Below, piece by piece: positions 1 through 7,722 of a stretch of 64,000 nt of DNA (the first letter of the stretch is position 1; every line of letters starts with the position of its first letter). A program made the position numbers and the translations under genes. Source of the DNA: CAYSCS01 sp964429695 (GTDB lineage: Bacteria > Acidobacteriota > Aminicenantia > Aminicenantales > Aminicenantaceae). The DNA lies in contig CAYSCS010000073.1 of assembly GCA_964429695.1 (NCBI GenBank), positions 1 to 64,000 on the forward strand. The letters run 5' to 3'. Under the pieces are notes generated by a model. The model was not told where the DNA came from. It did no database searches and was given only the letters and a program-made list of their open reading frames with translations.

Positions 1-809
1 GACTGAGACTATAAAGAGTGGGCTCAGGAATTAAATTTTTTCCCTTCTTTTGGGAGGAGGGAAAGAGCAGGATTTTAGCTCATTTTCAGAGGGTGATGGC
101 TCGAAAAAGATACTTCGCTGAGGCTCATTTATAACTTAAAAGAGGGTAAAAGTTTTTTAGATTGGTATTTATTAGATTTAATTCTCTAATTTTTTCCCCA
201 AATTAAGCATTATCCGAATATTTGGTATTTTTGAAATTCATCAAGTTAATGGCTGAGTATATTTCAGAAGAATAGGGAAAGGAAGTGGATGTCTTCTCTC
301 GATTATGAGACTTAAATTAAAAGGAAAAAAATCCCCTTAATTCTCTAGATTATGTCGAGGCTCTTAATCTTACGCTTTTCTCAATCTTATCTTTAAATCC
401 CTCTAAGGAGAATAAGATTTTCAGCAATTAAGGAGAGGATGAATCGAAGAAGACACCTTACTTTTCTTCTTAGGATGGGGACTGCTAAAGGCAGATAAAA
501 GATTAAACTCTTTGTCTTCGGATTGATGTCAAGGTTCTGGATTCTGAGCTCAATTGTAGATATCTTTCAGTGACTGCCTTCCGGCTCTAATTTTCATCAC
601 CTCGAAGAAGATTTTCCGTTGTGCTAAAAACCCTGAAAGAAATGATTGAGGCTAAATAAGAAAGACTCACCTTATCCTCTCATCTCGATCAAAGAGAGCG
701 GAGATGAACTCTCGAGGAACAAAAATCCCATTCGCTCTTAATCCCAATTTAAGAAAAGGCGTCAACGGGATTGAAAAGCAGAGAGAGATGCTAAGTAGAG
801 AAAAAAAGC
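1..809. other. Intergenic stretch without a convincing gene
   Basis: AT-rich and broken by stops in all frames. No tRNA or hairpin-plus-T-run terminator was seen. The only ORF of any size (704-964, plus) is cut through by the promoter/operator at 810-854 and resembles nothing I recognise. Positions 288-324 resemble 16362-16399 in another intergenic gap. Confidence 0.55.
288..324 (+). repeat. Diverged intergenic repeat, copy 1
   Basis: GATGTCTTCTCTC, GAG and a TTAAATTAAAAG-type tail align with little gapping to 16362-16399. The similarity continues weakly upstream (GGGAAA-rich block). Both copies are intergenic. Confidence 0.25.
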
Positions 810-854
810 TTGACATTTTAATCTATTGTGTTACTATTATTAAAACAGTAACAC
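810..854 (+). promoter_or_regulatory. Promoter with a NikR-type operator for the TonB/ECF operon
   Basis: A perfect -35 box TTGACA lies at 810-815 and a plausible -10 TATTAT at 835-840 (19-base spacer, slightly long). The -10 lies inside a perfect inverted repeat, GTGTTAC at 828-834 and GTAACAC at 848-854, separated by 13 bases. From memory, GTGTTAC-N13/14-GTAACAC is the NikR motif inferred for delta-proteobacteria. A repressor bound here would cover the -10 element. The first gene starts 145 bases downstream, so the mRNA has a leader of about 150 bases. No nikR gene lies in the window. The palindrome and promoter boxes are directly visible. The regulator's identity is inference. Confidence 0.7.
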
Positions 855-998
855 GCTTTAAGTTTAAGTATATTCTTGATGATGAAAGAGGAGAAGAAAA
901 AAGCGAAGAAAAAAAGAAATCGTGTTTTCCATCCCAAGGAGCGATGAGTTTATCAGGAAGATGAAGTTGAGCATAAAATATCATAGGAGGAAGTTCTC

Positions 999-2900
999 AT
1001 GACAAGAAAACCCTTCATTATTCTTTCGGCTATTCTTTGTCTTTCGATTCTAAGTCTTTATTTGTCTTCGAGCCTTTTTGCTGAGGAGAATGAAAGCGTT
1101 GACAAAGGAAAGAGCTTAAAGGAGGAGAAGAAGAAAGATGAGGAAGTTAGAAAGAAAGATATCTTTCATCCTCATGAGGAAATCATCGTCACCGCGACAG
1201 CAACTCGCAAATTTGTCAAAGACTGTTCCGCCTCGGTCAGCGTGGTGAGGGATGAGGACTTGAGAGCTACTCCTGCCACAAATGCCATGAATATCCTCAA
1301 TTTCCTTCCTGGCCTTTTTGTTCAGAAAACGGGCGATTTTGGACGAGCAGACCTTGAAATAAGAGGAATAGGAGGGAACGGACGGAGAATTAACATCCTT
1401 GTCGATGGCAGGCCGGAAAAAATGGGTCTCTTTGCTTGTGCCGTGACACATGCTTTTCCGCTCGACAACGTGGAGAGGATTGAGGTGGTGAGGGGACCTT
1501 CGTCGACACTCTATGGCTCTGAAGCTCTGGGGGGAGTGGTGAACATAATCACCCATAAGCCTCAAAAGTCACTTGAAACAGAATTTTTTGCTTCCTATGG
1601 AAGTTTTGATACCCGTCAATTGAATCTGCGTCAGGGAGGGAAGGTAAAAAAATTTGGCTTCTATTTAACCCTTGATGAAAGAAAAAGCGATGGTCATCTC
1701 CCCAATTCTGATTATCACGGAAGAGCCTTTACAGGGAAAATTCTGTATGAGCTTTCTGAAAATCTTGAATTGAGCTTTCAGGGTAAGTATTTCCATGGAA
1801 AAAAATATGAAAGTGGGCCGATTAACCTTCCCCTCAATGATTTCTGGAACGATTATGAAAGAGGAGCCTTTGACCTTACCCTAAATCGAAGCAGCGAAAA
1901 GAGAGATCTATTCCTAAAACTCTACAGAGATTTTGGGCATCATGAATTTTCTGATGGTTGGCACTCAAGGGACTTTGTCCAGGGAGGAATCTTCCGCTAT
2001 ACCTCCCGCTGGATGGCAAATAACGAGTTCAGCGTGGGTGGGGACTTTCGCCAACTTGGGGGAAAGAGTTATAACTTTCCCCGGGGGGAATGGAAGAAGA
2101 GTGAAGCCGCTCTCTTTCTTCAGGACGAACATGTGCTCAAAGAGCGCTTGATTCTGAGTGCAGGATTCAGGGTCAACAACGATTCTGTGTATGGTCTGGA
2201 GTGGTGCCCTTATTCAGGTTTAGTGTTGAGAATCGACGATAAGACGAATCTCAGAGCCTCGCTGAGCAAGGGCTTCCGCTCGCCTCAACTCAACGAGCTT
2301 TACATCTTCCCTTCCTCAAATCCAGAATTAAATCCAGAGAGAGTCTGGAGCTATGAGGCTGGGATCCAGAGACAACTGGGAAGAAGGGTAAACCTTGGGG
2401 CTACATTCTATCGCCTTGAAGGACGAAACCTGATTGAATTGGCCTCGAACCCTGTTCCTCCTCCGAAGTTTAAATTCTTCAATGTGGGGAAATTCACATT
2501 CAAGGGAATGGAGATGAATCTCGAGGCATTTCTTTCGCCTCGATTCTCACTCCTGGCGTTTTTTACCTACCTCGACCCTGGCACAAGGACGAAAGGAAGA
2601 CCAGGTCAGAAATGGGACTTTTCCCTTCGTTTCAAGAATGAGCGTCTCTTCGCTTCGCTTCAGGGTCAGTATGTAAGGGATTACTATGCCGAAGATTTTT
2701 CGAAATTTGAGCTTCCTTCCTTCTTTCTGCTAAATTCTCGAATTGAGTATGAGATTTTCTCCCATCTTTATTTCTTCACGGAAATCCAGAATATTCTGGA
2801 TGAAGATTACAGAATTTATGTCGAGATGCCGGGAGTTGCGGCTGGCATCTATCCCATGCCCGGACGAAGTTTTAACTTGGGAGTAAGAGTTCGTCTATGA
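999..2900 (+). CDS. TonB-dependent outer-membrane receptor, probably for nickel
   Basis: A 633-residue outer-membrane gated channel that would use TonB energy to import a scarce ligand. Residues 1-28 form a signal peptide. A very charged Lys/Glu linker (29-58) follows, then a TonB-box-like EIIVTAT near 61-67, a plug domain (about 65-187, with RGIGGNGRRINILVDGRP-type plug motifs and VERIEVVRGPSSTLYG), then a long beta-barrel ending in VRVRL. Two plug cysteines (C76, C147) could pair or bind metal. An AGGAGG box (985-990) supports the ATG at 999. Its stop overlaps the next start by 4 bases, so it is cotranslated with an ECF transporter. The NikR-like operator upstream suggests a nickel complex as ligand. 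By sequence alone it could also be a B12, haem or siderophore receptor. Family certain, ligand inferred. Confidence 0.93.
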   Translation: MTRKPFIILSAILCLSILSLYLSSSLFAEENESVDKGKSLKEEKKKDEEVRKKDIFHPHEEIIVTATATRKFVKDCSASVSVVRDEDLRATPATNAMNILNFLPGLFVQKTGDFGRADLEIRGIGGNGRRINILVDGRPEKMGLFACAVTHAFPLDNVERIEVVRGPSSTLYGSEALGGVVNIITHKPQKSLETEFFASYGSFDTRQLNLRQGGKVKKFGFYLTLDERKSDGHLPNSDYHGRAFTGKILYELSENLELSFQGKYFHGKKYESGPINLPLNDFWNDYERGAFDLTLNRSSEKRDLFLKLYRDFGHHEFSDGWHSRDFVQGGIFRYTSRWMANNEFSVGGDFRQLGGKSYNFPRGEWKKSEAALFLQDEHVLKERLILSAGFRVNNDSVYGLEWCPYSGLVLRIDDKTNLRASLSKGFRSPQLNELYIFPSSNPELNPERVWSYEAGIQRQLGRRVNLGATFYRLEGRNLIELASNPVPPPKFKFFNVGKFTFKGMEMNLEAFLSPRFSLLAFFTYLDPGTRTKGRPGQKWDFSLRFKNERLFASLQGQYVRDYYAEDFSKFELPSFFLLNSRIEYEIFSHLYFFTEIQNILDEDYRIYVEMPGVAAGIYPMPGRSFNLGVRVRL

Positions 2901-3418
2901 GATATTCGAGTTTCGATATTCTCCTCGGATCCATGCTCCTTGCCTTGGCAATTGTCTTTCCCCTTTTATTCCATGCTCTCGGTCTGGGGAGTGCCTTTCT
3001 TCCCATGTTTTTCCCTATTTTGGTGGCTGGTTATGTGGTAGAGGTTTCGGTTGCAGTTTGTGTGGGGGTTACTGCTCCGCTTCTATCTGCCTTTTTAACA
3101 GGAATGCCCCCCTTCTTTCCTCCCATTGCTTTCATTATGATGGCAGAAGGGGCCGTCCTTGGAGGGTTACCTGCCCTCCTCAACCAGAAAAAGCGCATGA
3201 AGATTTTCCCTTCTCTTCTCCTTACTCTTCTTGGAGAAAGATTTGTTCTTCTCTTGAGTGTGATGCTTGTCGCTAAATGGCTCTCTTTACCACAAGGAGT
3301 CCTCGGGTTTTCCTCCCTTTTACATGGTGTGCCAGGGATTTTACTCATACTCGTTCTCATCCCTCCTCTTGTGAAGGGACTTAAGAACAAGTTAAAACTT
3401 TTTCCGCAAATGCAATGA
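2897..3418 (+). CDS. ECF transporter S component (substrate-binding membrane protein)
   Basis: A 173-residue, strongly hydrophobic protein with about six membrane segments (roughly 7-29, 33-50, 52-72, 75-95, 104-126, 143-163), the size and topology of an ECF S component. It would bind the substrate that EcfT/EcfA (same operon) drive across the inner membrane. It begins MRYSSFDI, so it lacks the Met-His-Ile-Pro start that supplies nickel/cobalt ligands in NikM/CbiM. If the operon imports nickel, this is a different S-component family. Few metal ligands stand out: one His (about residue 26), one Cys in the third segment, several Met. It overlaps the receptor gene by ATGA and is followed 24 bases later by a methyltransferase. 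Role as S component likely; substrate unknown. Confidence 0.75.
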   Translation: MRYSSFDILLGSMLLALAIVFPLLFHALGLGSAFLPMFFPILVAGYVVEVSVAVCVGVTAPLLSAFLTGMPPFFPPIAFIMMAEGAVLGGLPALLNQKKRMKIFPSLLLTLLGERFVLLLSVMLVAKWLSLPQGVLGFSSLLHGVPGILLILVLIPPLVKGLKNKLKLFPQMQ

Positions 3419-3442
3419 ATCCCCACATCTCAGCTAAGAAAG

Positions 3443-4036
3443 ATGAATAAACGGGAATTTTTTGATTCTCTTGCCAGAAGCTGGGAAAAGGAGCACAGGC
3501 ATGAGGGAAAAGATGAGAAACTTGCCCTCCTTACATCTTATTTTTTGCTTAAACCTCAAGACACAATCCTGGATGCAGGTTGCGGCACTGGAAGACTCAT
3601 TCCTTATCTTCGAAAAAAAATAGGGGAGCAGGGAGTCCTGGTCGAGCTTGACTTTTCTCTTGAAATGTTGAGAATTGCCAGAGGGAAGGGAGGTGAAAAA
3701 AGCCTCTTCTTCGTTCTTGCCGATGTGGAGAGGGCTCCCTTTAAGAAAGAAACCTTTGATGCCATAGTCTGTTTCTCACTCTTTCCTCATCTTTCGCACA
3801 AGAAGAAAGCCCTTAGAGTCTTTCATTTCCTTCTTAAGAAAGGGCACTTCCTCTACATTGCCCATACGATGAGCAGGAGGGAGCTCAATAGCTTTCACGC
3901 GAGAGTAAAGGGTCCGGTAAAAAGAGATTTTCTTCCTGGGGAAAACACAATGAGAAAGCTTCTTGTGGAGGTCGGTTTTCGGGAAGTTGAGATTATTGAT
4001 AGACCGTCCCTCTATCTTGCCAGAGCAAAGTCATGA
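3443..4036 (+). CDS. Class I SAM-dependent methyltransferase in the ECF operon
   Basis: A 197-residue cytosolic Rossmann methyltransferase. SAM-binding motif I is DAGCGTG at residues 44-50, followed by an acidic loop (ELDFS), a motif II-like VLADVERAPF, and the FDAIVCFSLFPHL segment typical of UbiE/Methyltransf_11 proteins. The acceptor cannot be deduced. Its place between the S component and EcfT, overlapping EcfT by 4 bases, is unusual and implies that its product or substrate relates to the imported ligand, for example a small-molecule metal chelator. That link is inference from position only. No fusion or damage seen. Confidence 0.85.
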   Translation: MNKREFFDSLARSWEKEHRHEGKDEKLALLTSYFLLKPQDTILDAGCGTGRLIPYLRKKIGEQGVLVELDFSLEMLRIARGKGGEKSLFFVLADVERAPFKKETFDAIVCFSLFPHLSHKKKALRVFHFLLKKGHFLYIAHTMSRRELNSFHARVKGPVKRDFLPGENTMRKLLVEVGFREVEIIDRPSLYLARAKS

Positions 4037-4746
4037 CTTTTTTTTATAAGAAGAAAAGAAAGGAGAAAAAGGCTCTTCTCTCCTCGCTTGACCCTCGCTC
4101 CAGGCTCTTCGCCACCCTTACGCTTATTGTCGTTGTCCTTATTACTCCAGGGGAAAAGGGCAAAAACTTTATCATCCTTTCCCTTTTTATTTTTTTTCTG
4201 GCATTTTTTTCTCGTTTTTCAATTAGAGAGATAGGAAGAGGGATTTTTTTAATTTTCCCTTTGCTTCTTTTCCTTTCCTTTACCATCTTTCTTACGGAAG
4301 GCAATCATCTCGTCCTGCTTTTTAATCTCTGGATTAAATTCTTACTTATTTTCTTTACTTTAAGGATCTTCTCGCTGACCACAGACCTTACGGAGCTCAT
4401 CAAGGCGCTGGAAAAGATGAGGGTTCCTCATCTTCTGACCTCACTTCTTTTCCTCAGTCTTCGTTTCATTTTTGTTTTTGGGGAGGAAACGGAGAGGAAG
4501 AGACGGGCGCTCATCTCCCGAACTCCTTGGCGGATGCGAATGAAGATAAAATTAAAGGTTCTTTCCTCGCTCATCATCCATTTTCTGGATCAAATTTTTT
4601 TGCGCAGCCAGACCTTTTTTGCAGCCATGCTTTCCAGGGGTTTTGAGGGAAGAGTGAGAACCATCTCGGACCTTCGCCTCAAGAAAGGTGACTATCTCTT
4701 CCTATCCTTTTTCCTTGGGCTAATTTTTTATTCTATCTTTTCATGA
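4033..4746 (+). CDS. ecfT: ECF transporter transmembrane protein EcfT
   Basis: A 237-residue CbiQ/NikQ-family membrane protein that couples the ATPase to the S component. It starts with a basic stretch then LDPRSRLFATLTL, the usual EcfT opening, followed by four or five hydrophobic segments (about 25-45, 50-75, 80-110, 140-155, 220-236). The cytoplasmic coupling helices carry KRRALISR and AMLSRGFEG, matching the paired Ala-Arg-Gly-type motifs that contact EcfA (Ser replaces the usual Ala in the second). It overlaps both neighbours by 4 bases (ATGA at 4033 and 4743), indicating translational coupling. Confidence 0.9.
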   Translation: MTFFYKKKRKEKKALLSSLDPRSRLFATLTLIVVVLITPGEKGKNFIILSLFIFFLAFFSRFSIREIGRGIFLIFPLLLFLSFTIFLTEGNHLVLLFNLWIKFLLIFFTLRIFSLTTDLTELIKALEKMRVPHLLTSLLFLSLRFIFVFGEETERKRRALISRTPWRMRMKIKLKVLSSLIIHFLDQIFLRSQTFFAAMLSRGFEGRVRTISDLRLKKGDYLFLSFFLGLIFYSIFS

Positions 4747-5471
4747 GAGAAGAAAAAAGAGAGAAGATTATCGAGGTTGTTGACCTCTGCTTTTCCTATC
4801 CTGATGGTCATGAAGCTTTGAGGGGAGTTAGCTTTTCTGTTTACAGAGGCGAATCTCTGGGTTTAATCGGAGGAAACGGCGCTGGAAAATCGACTCTTCT
4901 TCTCCATTTAAATGGAGTCCTGCAGGCGAAAAAAGGAAGCGTGCAAATTCAGGGTGAAGAAATCACTGCGAAGAATATAAAGAGATTGAGGGCAAAGGTT
5001 GGCCTAGTCTTTGAAGACCCGCGAGACCAGCTCTTCATGCCCACTCTCTTTGATGACATAGCTTTCGGTCTTCTTAACCTGGGGTATGAGGCTCGAGAAG
5101 TGGAGAAGAAGGTGAGAGAGATATTAAAAGAATTCAATCTCGAAGGTTATGAAAAACGCCCTCCCCATCGCCTAAGCTCAGGAGAAAGAAAGAAGGCAAG
5201 TCTGGCAACTGTGCTTGTACTTGAGCCTGAGGTACTTGTCCTCGATGAGCCGACGGCTACCCTCGACCCTGCAGGAAAGAAGTCTTTTCTTTCACTTGTG
5301 GAGAAAATAAAGAAGACAAAAATAATCGCTTCCCATGACCTTGAAATGATTGATAGACTCTGCTCAAGGGTAATCTTGATGGATAAGGGAAGAATAGTGG
5401 CAGAGGGAAGAAGAGAAGAAGTCTTGCAGAACACCGCTCTCCTTGAGGCCTATGGGTTTGATCCCCCTTAA
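4743..5471 (+). CDS. ecfA: ECF transporter ATPase EcfA
   Basis: A 242-residue ABC ATPase that powers the ECF complex. Walker A is GGNGAGKST (43-51), the signature LSSGE (144-148) and Walker B VLVLDEP (164-170) followed by TATLD; the switch His is in IIASHDLE. The Q-loop reads LVFEDPRDQLFMP, so the usual Gln after VF is Glu (E91), while the downstream DQLF typical of CbiO/NikO/EcfA is kept. With only one ATPase gene in the operon the module probably works with an EcfA homodimer, as in metal-type group I ECF systems. Last gene of the operon; no clear terminator follows. Confidence 0.93.
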   Translation: MREEKREKIIEVVDLCFSYPDGHEALRGVSFSVYRGESLGLIGGNGAGKSTLLLHLNGVLQAKKGSVQIQGEEITAKNIKRLRAKVGLVFEDPRDQLFMPTLFDDIAFGLLNLGYEAREVEKKVREILKEFNLEGYEKRPPHRLSSGERKKASLATVLVLEPEVLVLDEPTATLDPAGKKSFLSLVEKIKKTKIIASHDLEMIDRLCSRVILMDKGRIVAEGRREEVLQNTALLEAYGFDPP

Positions 5472-5822
5472 TTCATTAAAAAAAGTGGTAAGATCCGAGA
5501 ATTTTGTATTCTTCAAAAAGGAGAGATAGTTTACCTAGGATTGGAAGGAAATTGTAATTTATTAACTGTTTCTCTTTTTTAAATTTTCATCCTTTTGAAA
5601 TCTTTTTCTGTTTTTTAACATATGCAGATAAGAAATAAAGAAATTATGCAGGGAATCTATTCATCCATGGCTTACGGGCATGAGTTTTAAGGGTTGGGGA
5701 GAGGGCGATTCAGAACTTATATAATTTTTAATTTCTTTTGCTTGAGCTTTAATTAAAATTTCAGAAAAGCGAGGCTTAAAGAAAAAGATTGAGACCAGGA
5801 TTTAATTCTCCAGAGAAATAGA
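5472..5822. other. Intergenic gap, no gene seen
   Basis: About 350 AT-rich bases between ecfA and the mtnP promoter. No ORF, tRNA or clear terminator hairpin was recognised. Confidence 0.5.
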
Positions 5823-5851
5823 TTGACTTGGTAACTCATAAATTATATATC
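5823..5851 (+). promoter_or_regulatory. Likely sigma-70 promoter of mtnP
   Basis: TTGACT at 5823-5828 and TATATC at 5846-5851 with a 17-base spacer. The predicted start is about 18 bases before the codon ATG 5876, with an AAGGAGG ribosome site at 5865-5871, so the leader is very short. Confidence 0.5.
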
Positions 5852-5875
5852 AAAATAATCTAAGAAGGAGGCAAG

Positions 5876-6772
5876 ATGGCTTCAGGAAAAAATCAAGCTT
5901 TACCCAAGGTTGAGGTGGGAGTGCTGGGAGGGACTGGTCTTTACGAGATTGAAGGCTTGACTGAGATAGAAGAGGTTGCACTTGAAACTCCATTTGGAAA
6001 GCCCTCGGATGCATATCTTCTGGGGATTCTCGAAGGAAAGAAGATCGCCTTTCTCAATCGTCACGGGAGAGGGCATCGTTTTCTTCCTTTTGAGATAAAT
6101 TACAGGGCAAATATTTTTGGCTTCAAAATGCTCGGAGCAGAAAGATTGATTTCTGTAAACTCAGTGGGCTCACTTAAAGAAGAAATAAAGCCCAGAGACA
6201 TAGTCATTTCTGATCAGTTCTTCGACAGGACAAAAAGATTAAACTCCTTTTTCGGCGAGGGAATAGCAGCTCATATCGGCCTTGCCACTCCCGTGTGCCC
6301 CGAACTTTCAGGAATCCTTTTTGAGGCCGGAAACAAGCTCGGGGTGAGAGTGCACAAGGGAGGAACGTACATTTGCATTGAAGGCCCTTCATTTTCGACT
6401 AAAGCTGAATCAAACATCTATCGTCTGTGGGGCTGCGCTGTAATCGGAATGACTTCAGCCACTGAGGCAAAGCTTGCCCGGGAAGCAGAAATCTGCTATT
6501 CGGCCCTGAACCTTGTCACAGATTATGATGTCTGGCATGAGAGTGAAGAACCTGTCTCGATAGAGATTATCCTTGAGGTGATGAGGGAAAATATTCACAA
6601 TGCTAAGGCAATCATCAAGAAGGCCATAAAGGTGCTTTCTTCAGAAACCGGGAGAAAATGCGAGTGCTCCTCTGCGCTTAAAAATTGTATCATCACTCCC
6701 TCTGAGCTCATACCTCAAGAGGTAAAGCAGAAGCTCAGCCTCATCATTAGTAAATACATTGATGTTACTTAA
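5876..6772 (+). CDS. mtnP: S-methyl-5'-thioadenosine phosphorylase (MTAP/PNP family)
   Basis: A 298-residue cytosolic phosphorylase that splits methylthioadenosine (by-product of SAM-using reactions) into adenine and methylthioribose-1-phosphate. Family marks are VGVLGGTGLYEIEGL (14-28), phosphate-site NRHGRGHRFLP (61-71), ICIEGPSFSTKAES, GMTSATEAKLAREAEICY and DYDVWH. A C-x-C pair plus a third Cys sits near the end (C262, C264, C271), as in several thermostable MTAP-type enzymes. The tail is about 25 residues longer than the minimal enzyme. Start supported by AAGGAGG 5 bases upstream. It is followed closely by a PfkB kinase and not by mtnA/mtnK-type salvage genes. A broader purine-nucleoside specificity is possible. 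Confidence 0.92.
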   Translation: MASGKNQALPKVEVGVLGGTGLYEIEGLTEIEEVALETPFGKPSDAYLLGILEGKKIAFLNRHGRGHRFLPFEINYRANIFGFKMLGAERLISVNSVGSLKEEIKPRDIVISDQFFDRTKRLNSFFGEGIAAHIGLATPVCPELSGILFEAGNKLGVRVHKGGTYICIEGPSFSTKAESNIYRLWGCAVIGMTSATEAKLAREAEICYSALNLVTDYDVWHESEEPVSIEIILEVMRENIHNAKAIIKKAIKVLSSETGRKCECSSALKNCIITPSELIPQEVKQKLSLIISKYIDVT

Positions 6773-6783
6773 AAAGGGTGCAA

Positions 6784-7683
6784 ATGAAGCTTGTCATCGT
6801 AGGGTCCTTCGCTTTTGATACCATCGAGACTCCGTTTGCGCGAAGGGAAAGAATCGTGGGAGGCTCAGGCACCTACTGTTCACTTGCAGCAAGTTTCTTC
6901 ACCACGCCAGGGATTGTGGGGGTTGTTGGTTCAGATTTTCCTGAGGAAACAGTAAATTTTTTCAAAGAAAGGGGAATTGATACCACAGGCCTCGAAATTA
7001 AAGAAGGAAAGACATTCTTCTGGGAAGCTCGCTACGGGAACGACCCCAATGAAAGGACAACAATCCGCACAGAGCTTAACGTCTTCAAGGATTTCAAACC
7101 AGTCCTTCCCCCTGAGTACCGTAAGGCGGGAATTGTTTTTCTGGGGAACATCGACCCTGACCAGCAGGATGGAATCCTCAATCAGTTTGAGGCCCCTTAT
7201 CTTGTGGCCATGGATACCATCAACCTCTGGATTAGAGAAAAACCTCGCTCGCTTCTTGAACTTCTCGAAAAAGTGGATGTTTTCTTTGCCAACGATGAAG
7301 AAATCAAGATGCTTTCTCAGGAAACAAACTTGGTCAAGGCGGGGAAAAAACTTCTGCAGCGAGGGCCTTCCCTGATAGTGATAAAGAAGGGTGAACATGG
7401 TGCACTTCTTTTGGGCAAAGATTTCACCTTTGGCGTCATCGCTCATCCCTGTGATGAGGTCGTTGACCCCACTGGCGCAGGGGATAGTTTTGCAGGAGGA
7501 TTCCTGGGTTATCTTGATAAGGTAAAATCGCTTACCACAAGGGATTTCCGTCGTGCTGCAGTCTACGGAAGTGTGATGGCCTCCTTTGTTATCGAGGATT
7601 TCGGGATAGAAAGATTTAAGACCCTCACCACCCAGGAGATTAAGGAACGCTTCATCTATTTTAAGAAGCTTGTTTCTTTTTGA
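6784..7683 (+). CDS. PfkB-family sugar/nucleoside kinase
   Basis: A ribokinase-like kinase of 299 residues. It carries the N-terminal glycine pair (GGSGTYCSLAA) and the C-terminal PfkB signature DPTGAGDSFAGG (about 228-239), whose GAGD holds the catalytic Asp. The frame opens at GTG 6778, but AAGGG at 6774-6778 is better spaced for ATG 6784, which I use. It lies 11 bases after mtnP and is probably cotranscribed, suggesting it phosphorylates a nucleoside or pentose from the same salvage route. The substrate cannot be read from sequence (adenosine, ribose and methylthioribose-type substrates are all possible). Confidence 0.85.
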   Translation: MKLVIVGSFAFDTIETPFARRERIVGGSGTYCSLAASFFTTPGIVGVVGSDFPEETVNFFKERGIDTTGLEIKEGKTFFWEARYGNDPNERTTIRTELNVFKDFKPVLPPEYRKAGIVFLGNIDPDQQDGILNQFEAPYLVAMDTINLWIREKPRSLLELLEKVDVFFANDEEIKMLSQETNLVKAGKKLLQRGPSLIVIKKGEHGALLLGKDFTFGVIAHPCDEVVDPTGAGDSFAGGFLGYLDKVKSLTTRDFRRAAVYGSVMASFVIEDFGIERFKTLTTQEIKERFIYFKKLVSF

Positions 7684-7722
7684 TTCTGGGCTCCTCTTTC
7701 ACTCCTCATCCCGTTGGGGAGC

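Noticed and set aside
704..964. 86-codon plus-strand ORF before the TonB receptor
   Set aside because: The promoter and NikR-like operator of the receptor operon lie inside it, there is no ribosome site, and the sequence is Lys/Glu-rich without family resemblance.
6931..7446. Long antisense ORFs (for example 171 codons here, 149 codons at 1116-1565 and 28-kb-region frames)
   Set aside because: They are shadows of well-supported genes on the opposite strand and show no family motifs.
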